In this document: one piece after another, positions 36,364-45,537 of the stretch
Position numbering within the stretch: position 1 is the first letter of the stretch
Layout: every line of letters starts with the position of its first letter
Assembly: GCA_045531965.1 (NCBI GenBank)
Contig: JAZSFA010000004.1
Span: forward strand, 44,181 to 108,180
DNA: 64,000 bases
Origin: CAMEON01 sp045531965
GTDB taxonomy: Bacteria; Bacillota; Clostridia; Oscillospirales; CAG-272
Direction: 5' to 3'
Position numbers and translations under genes: made by a program
Notes under the pieces: generated by a model
Database searches by the model: none
What the model was told of the DNA's origin: nothing
Seen by the model: the letters and a program-made list of their open reading frames with translations, nothing else

Positions 36364-37659
36364 ATGAAAAAAGTACGCATTGGTGTATTGGGTGCCTACC
36401 GAGGTACCAGCATGATCAACTACTGCAAGCGCGCCGACCATGCCGAGGTGGTGGCGATCTGCGACAAAAATCCCGAGGCATTGGACGCTCAGCGTGCCGC
36501 CGCCGAAGGGCTGAACATCGCGTTTTACGATCATTTCGACAAATTTATTGAGCATGATATGGATGCCGTGGTGTTGGCAAATTACGCCAACGAGCACGCA
36601 CCCTTTGCCATCCGATGTCTGAAGCGGGGACTGCACGTTTTCTCCGAGGTGCTTCCTGTGCAGAATATGAAGGAGGCAGTCGCGCTGGTTGAAGCGGTGG
36701 AGGAGAGCGGTCTTGTTTATGCCTACGGCGAAAACTACTGCTACATGCCCGCGCCTTATGAAATGAAGAAGCTCTATGAGCGCGGTGAGATCGGGGAATT
36801 TGAGTATGGCGAGGGCGAGTACATTCACAACTGTGAGTCTATCTGGCCCTCTATAACCTATGGTGAACCCGACCACTGGCGAAATAATATGCACGCCAAC
36901 TTCTACTGTACCCACTCCCTGGGTCCTATTATCCACGCTACCGGACTGCGTCCTTTGTCCGTCGTGGGCTTTGAGGGAACCAAGAACGCACGCCGTCTCC
37001 GTACAGGCTGCAAGGGCGGTCAGTTCGGTATTGAAATGGTGACTCTGGAGAATGGCGGTATTGTCAAGTCCATCCACGGCGATCTCTACAAAAATTCCAT
37101 TTGGTATACCATGTACGGCTCCAAGGGACGCATGGAGTGCAGCCGAGAGGATGCTATGGACGGTCATATCGGCAAGCTCTACGTCAACAAGGACGAGTAC
37201 GACGGCGGTTACGAGACAGGTGATCTCCTCGCCTATTTCCCCGAGCACGCGCCTGCGGATGAGATAGAGGGCTTCGGTCATGGCGGTTCCGATTTCTTTT
37301 CCATGTACTATTTTATCAAGAAGATCCTTGGCGACGAGACCGCCGATACCATCGACGTTTACGAGGCACTGGATATGTTCCTGCCCGGTCTCTTTGCCTA
37401 CCGATCTGTACTGGCGGGAGGCATTCCCATGGCAGTGCCCAACCTCCGCAAAAAGGAGGAACGGGAAAAGTGGAGAAACGATACGGCTTGCACCGACCCC
37501 AAAGCCGCGGGGGATATGCTCCTGCCTAACTTCTCTTTGGGAACGCCCGATATCCCGCAGGCGGTCTATGATCGTCAGGCACAGCTGTGGGCAGAAGAAT
37601 GCGCCCAAACCGAGGGAACCTACCGCCAGGCGGCGCTGACACAGGGCAGCAAACAGTAA
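36364..37659 (+). CDS. Gfo/Idh/MocA-family oxidoreductase, divergent member
   Basis: The 431-residue protein begins with a Rossmann fold (RIGVLGAYRGTSMINYC, then VAICDKNPEAL). In place of the family EKP motif it has SEVLPVQN, so the usual catalytic lysine is missing; it may use another residue or a different reaction. C-terminal domain includes HSLGPIIHATG and GHGGSDFFSMYYFI, the latter resembling the GHGG..D..... region of GH109-like and related dehydrogenases of this superfamily. AAAGGAAG precedes ATG 36364. It is divergent from an AraC-type gene and convergent with GH36. Confidence 0.85.
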   Translation: MKKVRIGVLGAYRGTSMINYCKRADHAEVVAICDKNPEALDAQRAAAEGLNIAFYDHFDKFIEHDMDAVVLANYANEHAPFAIRCLKRGLHVFSEVLPVQNMKEAVALVEAVEESGLVYAYGENYCYMPAPYEMKKLYERGEIGEFEYGEGEYIHNCESIWPSITYGEPDHWRNNMHANFYCTHSLGPIIHATGLRPLSVVGFEGTKNARRLRTGCKGGQFGIEMVTLENGGIVKSIHGDLYKNSIWYTMYGSKGRMECSREDAMDGHIGKLYVNKDEYDGGYETGDLLAYFPEHAPADEIEGFGHGGSDFFSMYYFIKKILGDETADTIDVYEALDMFLPGLFAYRSVLAGGIPMAVPNLRKKEEREKWRNDTACTDPKAAGDMLLPNFSLGTPDIPQAVYDRQAQLWAEECAQTEGTYRQAALTQGSKQ

Positions 37660-37723
37660 AATGCCCATGGGGAGATCGCGCCATTTTTAGTGGAGAGGGA
37701 TTTCACAGACCATCAACATACGA

Positions 37724-37758
37724 AAAGACCCGACAGCCTTTACGGTTGTCGGGTCTTT
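37724..37758. terminator. bidirectional terminator
   Basis: AAAGACCCGACA (37724-37735) and TGTCGGGTCTTT (37747-37758) form a perfect 12-bp stem between the convergent oxidoreductase and GH36 genes. Confidence 0.88.
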
Positions 37759-37770
37759 GGTATTGGGGCG

Positions 37771-39672
37771 TTATTTTTTGAGGCTGTAGAGCAGGATCTT
37801 GCTCTCGTACTGATTCGGAATGGTCACGGAAAGCCCTTCCTCGGCAAGAACCTTACCGCTAATCTCCGCGGTCTCCTTGGTGTCGATATCGGTCACTGTA
37901 TAGACCGCTTCGGTGTCCAGTCCCTCCAGTTGATAGCAGGAAGTTACGCAATTCGATCCCCTGCGGCGGAAGACCATGACCATGCCGTCCCCCTCCTCGG
38001 GTCTATCGTAGCGGTAAGCCGCCCAGCCGCCGTGGGCGTAGCTCCAGCCACCGTTCTCCAAGGGGTAGAAATCACAGGAGAAGAAGTGGCGCAGGGAGCG
38101 ATATTCGTCGCACATTCTCTTCATCCACGCGAAGACCTCTTCGGTAGGCTCGGGACGGTCAGGACGGTCGGTCCACCACCAGCTACCCACATAGGCAGGG
38201 GCGTAAGAGCTTCGGGTGGCGTAGGTGTCGCCGGGTTGCTTGCAGACACCGCCTGAGCAGGGCACCAGACGATTATAGCCGAACATTTGGGTCTGAATGG
38301 CGTCGGCATCAAGATTGGCCTCGCAGAAAGCATCGGTGCGCCAGATGGGAATGGCTCTTCGCAGGGACTCGGCGTCGATGCGGCGGCCGCCCGAGGCGCA
38401 GTTGTCGATCACCAGGTCGGGGTACTTGGCTCTGAGATCGTCCCACAGGCGGTAGAGGTTCATGATGTACTTGATCTCGTTCATGCCGCCGCGATCCATC
38501 TCGTCGGTGATGCGCCAGGATTGGAGAGGCTCCATGTTGAAGTCCTGGCGGAAGCACTTGATGTCCAGCTCATCGATGAATCGGCAGATCAGGTTGAAGA
38601 GATACTCCCGCACCTCGTCCTTTTCCAGACGAAGGAGGAGATAGAAGCCGTCAAGAGGATAGAGCCAGTCGGGATGTTCCACCGCCAGATCCGTCCCGGG
38701 GTAGGCACGCTCGGGCTCCATCCACAAAAGGAACTTCATGCCCATGTCATGCACCGTCCCCACCACGTCCTTCAGCCCGTCGGGATGCTCGTCGGGACGA
38801 ACCTGCCAGTTGCCCACCTCCTTGTACCAGTCACCCGCTCCGGGAGTTTTGCCCTTGCCGTACCAGCCCGCGTCGATCCAGTAGTAGTCAGCCTTGACGC
38901 CGTGCTCACGGTACTTGTTCAGATGGTACAGATTCCGCTCTGTCGTCATGCCCATGCCCTCCAGAGCGAAGGGGAACTGATCGGGCGTGAAGGGGCACAG
39001 CTCGTTCTTGATGAGCCGGCGAAGCTGATTGCTGCCCTGTACCCGCGAGCCCTCAAATTCCATGAGCAGAATAGAGGAGGTGCGGATGCGCTCGCCCGGA
39101 TGGAGCTTGAAGGCGGTGTATTCCAGACCGCTCTTGATTTCCAATGTATCTCCTTGGGTGTGGGCAAACTTGGCGTGCCATTGACCCGACCAGCCGATGA
39201 CGGCCATGAGCCCCCGCCCGGGCGTGTAGAACTCAAAGAAGGGCATCTGACCGCTGGAAGAGCGTCCGCCCAACGGATGGAAGGTGCGGGAGGCCCCCAG
39301 CCCCAGCTTGGTCTCGTGGACTTTACATTCCTCGGCGATGCGGTCGGAGTACAGGTATGCCTCGTAGCCGGCGCAGCCATCAGTGTTGAAAAGAGACAGG
39401 GAAGGGGTCTTGCCCGAACCATCGGCAAAGCACCAGGTGGCGTCGCAGTCCAAAATATTGCTGATGAGCCGACTGTCATGCTCGCCTCGATTCTCAAACC
39501 ACAGATTCCAGGAAACGGCGTTGTAGGCAGGGAACGCCTCGATATGCAGCTCGACGCGCAGACCGTCGGCGTATTCGTAGAGACGCCCGTATTCGGTAGG
39601 GGTTACGGTCACGTCACCCAAGTCAAAAGGCTTTTGATCATATTGAAATGAAAAACGGGGAATGAGGTTCAT
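37771..39672 (-). CDS. alpha-galactosidase-like glycoside hydrolase, family GH36
   Basis: This 633-residue protein has an N-terminal beta-sandwich, a (beta/alpha)8 barrel opening with GVKADYYWIDAGWYG, and a C-terminal beta domain. The nucleophile is Asp377 in IKCFRQDFN and the acid/base is Asp447 in WRTDAF, matching clan GH-D geometry; DNCASGGRRID between them is a conserved GH36 block. These enzymes cleave terminal alpha-galactosyl units, as in raffinose or melibiose. There is no signal peptide, so it is cytoplasmic. AGGAAAGGAAA precedes ATG 39672. A palindromic operator overlaps its promoter region. Confidence 0.9.
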   Translation of the reverse strand: MNLIPRFSFQYDQKPFDLGDVTVTPTEYGRLYEYADGLRVELHIEAFPAYNAVSWNLWFENRGEHDSRLISNILDCDATWCFADGSGKTPSLSLFNTDGCAGYEAYLYSDRIAEECKVHETKLGLGASRTFHPLGGRSSSGQMPFFEFYTPGRGLMAVIGWSGQWHAKFAHTQGDTLEIKSGLEYTAFKLHPGERIRTSSILLMEFEGSRVQGSNQLRRLIKNELCPFTPDQFPFALEGMGMTTERNLYHLNKYREHGVKADYYWIDAGWYGKGKTPGAGDWYKEVGNWQVRPDEHPDGLKDVVGTVHDMGMKFLLWMEPERAYPGTDLAVEHPDWLYPLDGFYLLLRLEKDEVREYLFNLICRFIDELDIKCFRQDFNMEPLQSWRITDEMDRGGMNEIKYIMNLYRLWDDLRAKYPDLVIDNCASGGRRIDAESLRRAIPIWRTDAFCEANLDADAIQTQMFGYNRLVPCSGGVCKQPGDTYATRSSYAPAYVGSWWWTDRPDRPEPTEEVFAWMKRMCDEYRSLRHFFSCDFYPLENGGWSYAHGGWAAYRYDRPEEGDGMVMVFRRRGSNCVTSCYQLEGLDTEAVYTVTDIDTKETAEISGKVLAEEGLSVTIPNQYESKILLYSLKK

Positions 39673-39707
39673 AAAAGGTTTCCTTTCCTGGTGAAATCTA
39701 TTTTATG

Positions 39708-39724
39708 ATACTCGAATCGAGTAT
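39708..39724. promoter_or_regulatory. palindromic operator at the GH36 promoter
   Basis: ATACTCGA-A-TCGAGTAT is a perfect 8-bp inverted repeat with a one-base centre. It lies just downstream of the minus-strand -10 box, where a repressor would block initiation. Its shape fits a LacI- or GntR-type regulator; no such gene is in the window. Confidence 0.65.
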
Positions 39725-39732
39725 TCGAAACA

Positions 39733-39761
39733 ATTATAAAGTTTTTAAGGTTTCTTGTCAA
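39733..39761 (-). promoter_or_regulatory. promoter of the GH36 gene
   Basis: Minus strand: TTGACA (39761-39756), 17-base spacer, TATAAT (39738-39733). Consensus on both boxes, so it should be strong unless repressed at 39708-39724. Confidence 0.85.
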
Positions 39762-39820
39762 TAGAATCAGACAAAAAGGCAGAAAAAACAGACTAAAAGA
39801 CATGAGTAAGTTGTGCATCC

Positions 39821-39850
39821 TTGACAACGTGAGAAAGAATGTGTTATAAT
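39821..39850 (+). promoter_or_regulatory. promoter of the lipoprotein operon
   Basis: TTGACA (39821-39826), 18-base spacer, TATAAT (39845-39850), 36 bases before ATG 39887. Confidence 0.8.
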
Positions 39851-39886
39851 CGGTTGAACAAAACGACAAGAAAGGATGATGGTTTT

Positions 39887-41350
39887 ATGCTAAAACGGCA
39901 TTTGATTTTATGGATTGGTCTTTTCAGCCTTTTGTGGGTATTCGCAGCTTGTGCCGGGGAAACCTCGCATGCTGCAAACGAAAGCGATACCTCCGAAGAG
40001 ACAACGCTTGAAGCGCTTGAATCAGAGCGCCCGACAGAGGAGGAAACCGAGGCGCAAACAGAATCTCCTTATCTGATCTCGGATCCTACCCGCATAGACC
40101 TGACCGAATTTGATGCTAAGCTGCTGCGCCCCACCTTCCTGCGCGGAAATGCGGCGTACCCCGAGCTGTGCGACGAAGGTGTCAAATTCATCGGACGGGG
40201 AGAGTCCCGAGACCCCTGCGTAACCTGGAACGTCAGCAGTATGTATAAAGCCGCAGGTTATCCGCTGTCCGCAGATGGTGAGTCGTACGTGCCCTTCACC
40301 CCTGAGGAAAAGAAGGTCATTGTGTTCAAGATCCAGGCCGAGTGGGGCGGTGCCTTTGAGATGTTTTACGCTACCGAAGGCCGCACCTCAGCCAAGGCTG
40401 GATATTCCCTGACCGAGGTTTACGGAGGAGATTCCGAGTTTTTCGGCGAGCGTGTCTGGCAGTACATTATTTTTGAAGCCGATGAGACGACCCGTGGTTG
40501 GACCACCCGCTTCAACGACGGCTTCCGATTGGATTTTACCAACTACCTGGAGAAGGATGACACCTTCTTGGTTGGAAAGATCGCATTTTGTGCCGATCGC
40601 GCCGAGGCTGAGGCCTTCATCGCCGAGGACAAGGGCGAGCCCGCTCCTATTCCTGAAGTGCCCAAGGGCTACTATGTCTGTCTCTACGAGGATCGTCTCC
40701 ACATTCCCGAGGACAATGTTTTGGGAGATGTATTCTCCTCCTTGGACAGCGCCGTGAAGCGTTGCGACAGACAAAAGCAGTTCGGCTATCGCGTCGCTAA
40801 TGAAAAGGGTGAGATTGTCTATACACCCTATACGTTGCTCCAATGCAACCTTCTCCGCGAAGGAAAATACATTACCGAATACGCCAAGGAAGAGCGGTTC
40901 AAGTACGGCGATTCCTGCACCAATCCCGGTATCAATCACCGTCCCCACCGCACCAGCTGCGACCGCTTGGTGGACTGGATCCTGTATCGGGCGGGCTTTA
41001 CGGATCAGCCCACCGTCCAGGGCTGTGTGGTATCGAACCTCCACGACTGGTGCCGCGAGATGGGCTTTGAGCGGATCACCCGCATTGAGGATCTGAAGGC
41101 GGGCGACATTATCTTTGTCAATCCCCATCCCTCCGACGGTGGCCCACAGCACGTCTTTATGCTGGCGGAGGATGCGGTGAACGGGCAGGCGTTGCGCTAT
41201 GACCATGGTTCGGATCACCGTATCATGTCCAACCAACCCACCAAGGAACCCGTCAGCTATGGCGACGCCCCCTTCCTGTTTGCTTACCGTCCGGTTGCCA
41301 CAGAGGAAAACAATGTTTTCTATGAAACGTTATACGCTGAGAAAAATTGA
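39887..41350 (+). CDS. lipoprotein with C-terminal NlpC/P60-like domain
   Basis: The 487-residue protein has a lipoprotein signal peptide (ILWIGLFSLLWVFAAC), then a Ser/Thr/Glu-rich linker. A middle domain of beta-sandwich type spans about residues 65-250. The C-terminal part resembles a papain-like NlpC/P60 fold: Cys358 in TSCDRLVDWIL and His422 in GPQHVFML, with AGDIIFVNPH between them as is usual. Such domains cut peptidoglycan peptides or related amides; this one may instead be a repurposed amidase. ATG 39887 follows AAAGGATGATGG. It is the first gene of an operon with the GH99-like lipoprotein. Confidence 0.75.
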   Translation: MLKRHLILWIGLFSLLWVFAACAGETSHAANESDTSEETTLEALESERPTEEETEAQTESPYLISDPTRIDLTEFDAKLLRPTFLRGNAAYPELCDEGVKFIGRGESRDPCVTWNVSSMYKAAGYPLSADGESYVPFTPEEKKVIVFKIQAEWGGAFEMFYATEGRTSAKAGYSLTEVYGGDSEFFGERVWQYIIFEADETTRGWTTRFNDGFRLDFTNYLEKDDTFLVGKIAFCADRAEAEAFIAEDKGEPAPIPEVPKGYYVCLYEDRLHIPEDNVLGDVFSSLDSAVKRCDRQKQFGYRVANEKGEIVYTPYTLLQCNLLREGKYITEYAKEERFKYGDSCTNPGINHRPHRTSCDRLVDWILYRAGFTDQPTVQGCVVSNLHDWCREMGFERITRIEDLKAGDIIFVNPHPSDGGPQHVFMLAEDAVNGQALRYDHGSDHRIMSNQPTKEPVSYGDAPFLFAYRPVATEENNVFYETLYAEKN

Positions 41351-41370
41351 TGCCATCAGGAGGTAAGATC

Positions 41371-44300
41371 ATGCGAAATTTTGTCAAAAAATGTCTGTTA
41401 TGTTTGCTGACCGCTGCCATGCTTTTGGGAAGCTTTGCCTGTACGGGGACAGACCCCGGGGAAACAGAAGGTCAAACCGATCTTCTGACCGAAGCTCCCG
41501 GTTTGGATTCGGGAAGTTCTACAGAACAAGAAACAGATCCTGTGATTGAGGTGGATCGTACCCAGCCTCAAAAGGGCACATTCGCCTCTGCCACCGAGCT
41601 AACCTTTGAAAAACAGGATATTTCCTTGGTTGAAAAAACCATCACAGAGGAATATGAATTTATTTCCTCCAAGGAATCCGGTACCGTCTTTACCATTGGC
41701 GAGGGTAAGTCCAATGGTAATACGGTGTCACTCTTCCCCAAGACCGTGGCTTCTTTGGGTATTGGTTTGAAGTTTAATGAAGACGTCATCGCAAGATACC
41801 AGTTCCGACTCACTGCTTCGGATCCCGACGCAAGCTATAATGCTGCCTACTTGGGTCTCCGCCTCAACAGCACGGGCGCCGCACCCAACCACGAATCCGC
41901 CCGTGTATGGATTCTGATGAAGGATAATAAGATTGGTATGCGAACAGGCGCCTGGCCCAACTGTACCTTGGTGGATGTCCCCTTGGACTTCTCCAAGGGT
42001 GAGTTGATATACGTGGAGGATAACCCCACCACCAATATCATCTCTATGTTCTATGACAAAGACGGTACTAAAACGCCTTTGGCTACCATGAAGATCACCG
42101 ATACACAGATTGACTTATACCTGGAAGGAAGCGAGAAGCCCGCCATCACCGAAAAGCTGACAGAACCCGTCAACAAGACCGGCTATGCTCGCGTTTGGAC
42201 ACACCATATGAAAAACACCGTTAAGATCACCGACATCAAGGTCTCGGGTTCTACAACCGTGACCACCTCTAACCCCGTGGATATGCTGACCTCCCGTGAC
42301 GTGTTCTCTGACACGTGGGTGGCGACCGACGACGTGGGACGCGTGACCCCTACGGGCTCTGACACAGGAACAGTCACAGATAAGAAGGTGGGCATCTTCT
42401 ATTTCATGTGGCATAATGCCTCCAAGCAGGGCGAAAACCCCCTCTATGACCACACCAAGGCATATCTGGAAGGCGGCGTGGATGCTGTTTGGAATTTGGT
42501 TCCTCAAGGACCGCTGGGCTTTGCACATTACTGGGCTGAACCCTACTTTGGCTACTATAACTCTGATGACGAATGGGTTATTCGTAAGCACGGCTATATG
42601 CTGGCAGAGGCAGGTGTGGATTTTATCTTCGTAGATGCTACCAACGGCATCATTTACGAGAGAAACCTGGAGACGCTCATGCGCGTTTGGAGTCAGATGC
42701 GTGCCGAAGGCTATCAGGTGCCTCAGATCTGCTTCCATTGCGGCAACACCGATTCCTTGGCTTCCGCATCCCTCAGCTTCCTTTGGAACAACTACTATTC
42801 CTTGGAAAAATACAAGGATATGTGGTTCATGTGGAACGGTAAGCCCCTGATCTTCTATCCCGATTCTTTGACAAAGACCCTGTCCAGCGAAATCACTGAA
42901 TTTTTCACAGCCCGTCAGAGCTGGGCGTTTACAAACGACGATTGGTATACCTCCCGCCGCGGCAGAGGTCGTTGGGCTTGGGCGGATATGTATCCTCAGA
43001 AGCCCGGGCTCTCCCCCGAGGGCGATTTGGAACAGATGATCGTCATGTGCGGCTTCTGGGCAAACGGCTCCAACGGCACTAACGCCGGTCGTAGCTATAC
43101 CCATGCCAATGGTATTCCTGCCCATGAGGGCGACTGGGAATTTGGTTTTTCCCTCATGAATACGACCTCCGGTTTGGGCCTTGCGTTCCAAGAGCATTTT
43201 GACTACGCCAAGGAAATCAATCCTCCCCTCATCATGATCACGGGCTGGAACGAATGGTGGGCAGGCCGTTGGGGCGGGGGATCAGGCAATCCCGCACAAG
43301 GCATGACCATTGCTGGCGAATATAAGGTGGATCAGAACAACTCCAAGTATCAGTGGTACTACGTGGATGCCTTTAACACCGAATATTCCCGTGACATCGA
43401 ACCCATGACCGGCGGCTTCAATGACAACTATTTCTATCAGATGGTGCAGAATATCCGTCAGTATAAGGGATCCCGCGTGCAGGAAGCTGCCTTTGAACAA
43501 TGGGCAATTGACATCGAGGGGGATCTTGGTCAGTGGTATATTGTCGGGCCTGAGTACCGCGACTATGAGGGAGATACTGTCGATCGCGATCACTTCTCCT
43601 ATGTGGGCGATTTCCGCTATACCAACACCTCGGGACGCAACGATTTCGTGACCTGCAAGGTCTCCTCCGATCCCGAGAACCTCTACTTTTTCGCCGAGTG
43701 CGCCGAGGACATCACCGCCCCCGAAGGGACCAACTGGATGAACCTTTTCATCGACGCTGACTGCAACGGCGAGACCGGCTGGTACGGCTACGACTTCATC
43801 ATCAACCGCACGCAGACCGGCGGTAAGGTTTCGGTTGAAAAGTTCGTAGGCAAGGATACTTGGACGCTGGAAACCGTTGGAGAGGCAGATTATCATCTTC
43901 GCGGCAACGTGTTGCAGATCAAGATTGCCCGCTCTGTTATGAACCTGGGTGAAACCTTTGACTTTAAGTGGGCTGACAATTCCGTGGTTGACGGTGACGT
44001 CATGCAGTTCCTGGATCAGGGAGACACAGCCCCCAACGATCGTTTCAACTACCGCTACACTACGGTTCAGTCCGAGGTCAAGCGCCCCGAGTGTCTGACC
44101 GATGATATGATCGTTTTGAAGGCAGGCTCTTACAACGCCTTTGCGGGCGGTTTGCAGGTAAGACTGGACGCATCCAGCACCAAGGCGGTGCTTTTGGGAC
44201 GTGGGGATCAGTTCTATCTCCCCAAGACCTTTGTGGAAGACGTGATCGGCGTCTCCTGCGAAGGACTGGATACTTACGACCATTACGGCATTACTTACGT

Positions 44301-44430
44301 CATGCCCGCCGAGGTCATTGCCGCTGCGGGTAAGGCTGTGACGGTGTCCGAGGACGGCTTGGTCGTTATTTCCTCTGCTGCTGTGGAGGATAAGGACGTG
44401 CTGACCACCCTGTATCGGGCGCTCATGTAA
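41371..44430 (+). CDS. lipoprotein glycoside hydrolase, GH99/GH71-like barrel with C-terminal CBM9-like module
   Basis: The 1,019-residue protein has a lipoprotein signal (LTAAMLLGSFAC) and TD/E-rich linker. Residues about 70-300 form a beta-sandwich. A barrel begins near 340 (KVGIFYFMWHNASKQG), with AEAGVDFIFVDATNG, WFMWNGKPLIFYPDS and MITGWNEWWAG (Glu628). That order resembles GH99/GH71-type hydrolases and related barrels, but no exact family is assigned. From about 710 a CBM9/DOMON-like module (FFAECAEDITAPEGTNWMNL, then FIDADCNGETGWYGYDFII) should bind carbohydrate. AGGAGG precedes ATG 41371, 20 bases after the previous stop. It is a surface enzyme for a complex glycan. Confidence 0.75.
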   Translation: MRNFVKKCLLCLLTAAMLLGSFACTGTDPGETEGQTDLLTEAPGLDSGSSTEQETDPVIEVDRTQPQKGTFASATELTFEKQDISLVEKTITEEYEFISSKESGTVFTIGEGKSNGNTVSLFPKTVASLGIGLKFNEDVIARYQFRLTASDPDASYNAAYLGLRLNSTGAAPNHESARVWILMKDNKIGMRTGAWPNCTLVDVPLDFSKGELIYVEDNPTTNIISMFYDKDGTKTPLATMKITDTQIDLYLEGSEKPAITEKLTEPVNKTGYARVWTHHMKNTVKITDIKVSGSTTVTTSNPVDMLTSRDVFSDTWVATDDVGRVTPTGSDTGTVTDKKVGIFYFMWHNASKQGENPLYDHTKAYLEGGVDAVWNLVPQGPLGFAHYWAEPYFGYYNSDDEWVIRKHGYMLAEAGVDFIFVDATNGIIYERNLETLMRVWSQMRAEGYQVPQICFHCGNTDSLASASLSFLWNNYYSLEKYKDMWFMWNGKPLIFYPDSLTKTLSSEITEFFTARQSWAFTNDDWYTSRRGRGRWAWADMYPQKPGLSPEGDLEQMIVMCGFWANGSNGTNAGRSYTHANGIPAHEGDWEFGFSLMNTTSGLGLAFQEHFDYAKEINPPLIMITGWNEWWAGRWGGGSGNPAQGMTIAGEYKVDQNNSKYQWYYVDAFNTEYSRDIEPMTGGFNDNYFYQMVQNIRQYKGSRVQEAAFEQWAIDIEGDLGQWYIVGPEYRDYEGDTVDRDHFSYVGDFRYTNTSGRNDFVTCKVSSDPENLYFFAECAEDITAPEGTNWMNLFIDADCNGETGWYGYDFIINRTQTGGKVSVEKFVGKDTWTLETVGEADYHLRGNVLQIKIARSVMNLGETFDFKWADNSVVDGDVMQFLDQGDTAPNDRFNYRYTTVQSEVKRPECLTDDMIVLKAGSYNAFAGGLQVRLDASSTKAVLLGRGDQFYLPKTFVEDVIGVSCEGLDTYDHYGITYVMPAEVIAAAGKAVTVSEDGLVVISSAAVEDKDVLTTLYRALM

Positions 44431-44440
44431 GTGTATTAAG

Positions 44441-44478
44441 AAAAGCTCTGAGGCACTTTATCGTGACTCGGAGCTTTT
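44441..44478. terminator. bidirectional terminator
   Basis: AAAAGCTCTGAG (44441-44452) pairs with CTCGGAGCTTTT (44467-44478) with one mismatch; it serves the lipoprotein operon and the convergent GH43 gene. Confidence 0.85.
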
Positions 44479-44515
44479 GGGTTGTGTGCCTGACGTATGC
44501 TTTTTTTCGTGATCT

Positions 44516-45409
44516 TTACGAATCCACCCGCTCGATGATCTCAAAGCCGTTGTCGGTTTCTTTGATGCGGAACAGGCGGGGACGTTCGTTGGGGTTGACG
44601 TTGGTACTGTGGAGAACGAGATATAGCTGACCATCAAACCCGTCGAAGATCATGCCGTGACCGCCATCCTGATCGTAGATGAAGTCGTCCGCATGACGCC
44701 AAGGACCGTGGATGTTGCCGCTATCGCTGATGGCCAGCGCTTCCACGTACCAGTACTGGGGACCTGCGTGAAACCCCGACCAAAGCATGTACAGCTTGCC
44801 ATTCTTACCCTTGCGGAAAAAGGGACCGTCGGTGACGTAGTTACGAGAGGTGGGATCTACCAGCGAATAGGACCACTCGGCGCCACTCGCACGAAGGATG
44901 GTCTCGGGTGCGCCCACAGGGGTGGAGAGATCCGCGGACAGGGGCATGATTTCAATGGTGCCGTCCCCAACCTGTGTCCATTCGTGGCAGAAGGCGGTCC
45001 AAGGGTTGCCTTCTTCGTCCACGTAGAGGGTGGCATCAAGACAAGTCCAGTCGCGGGGAGTTATGGGGCCGTCGGTGAAGGGCAGGAAGGGACCCATGGG
45101 ACTGTCACTCTTCAGAATCTGGGAAGCGCGGGTGATGTCGCCACCACGGAAGCTGGCGAACATATAGTAGGCATCACCGTAGTGGTAGACCTCGGGGGCA
45201 AAGAAGTCCCGATCAGACCAGAAATCGGCGGGGCGGGTGAAGCACTCGTGGGGGTCACTCCACTCCATGAGATCGGTGGAGGTGTAGACGTCCAGACCCT
45301 GCCAAGGGATGACCTTGGTGCTGGAACCGCGGCGGGTGCCGTAGAGATAATATACGCCGTCCTCGGCGAAGATGAAGGGGTCACGAAGGTGAATATCGCG
45401 CAGTTTCAT
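44516..45409 (-). CDS. glycoside hydrolase family 43 protein, second copy
   Basis: The 297-residue protein is a single five-bladed propeller domain without signal peptide. The general base is Asp10 in LRDPFIF; the pKa modulator Asp lies in CLDATLY. At the general-acid site the motif is VTDGPFF, with Asp where many GH43 enzymes have Glu. I recall the same TDGPF motif in a GH43 group from gut Firmicutes and Bacteroides, so it is probably a subfamily trait and not inactivation. ATG 45409 follows AAGGAG. Sequence similarity to the other GH43 (11616-12536) is low, so the two likely differ in substrate. Confidence 0.85.
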   Translation of the reverse strand: MKLRDIHLRDPFIFAEDGVYYLYGTRRGSSTKVIPWQGLDVYTSTDLMEWSDPHECFTRPADFWSDRDFFAPEVYHYGDAYYMFASFRGGDITRASQILKSDSPMGPFLPFTDGPITPRDWTCLDATLYVDEEGNPWTAFCHEWTQVGDGTIEIMPLSADLSTPVGAPETILRASGAEWSYSLVDPTSRNYVTDGPFFRKGKNGKLYMLWSGFHAGPQYWYVEALAISDSGNIHGPWRHADDFIYDQDGGHGMIFDGFDGQLYLVLHSTNVNPNERPRLFRIKETDNGFEIIERVDS

Positions 45410-45537
45410 GGAGATTCTCCTTATTCTTTTTTTCATTATAGCACGAATCAAGGAAGGCGTCAAGTTGAATAAAGCAGGTGTTTTATGAAAATCGTTATAT
45501 TACGGTATATGCTTGGTGAGATGTCGCACGATCTTTC

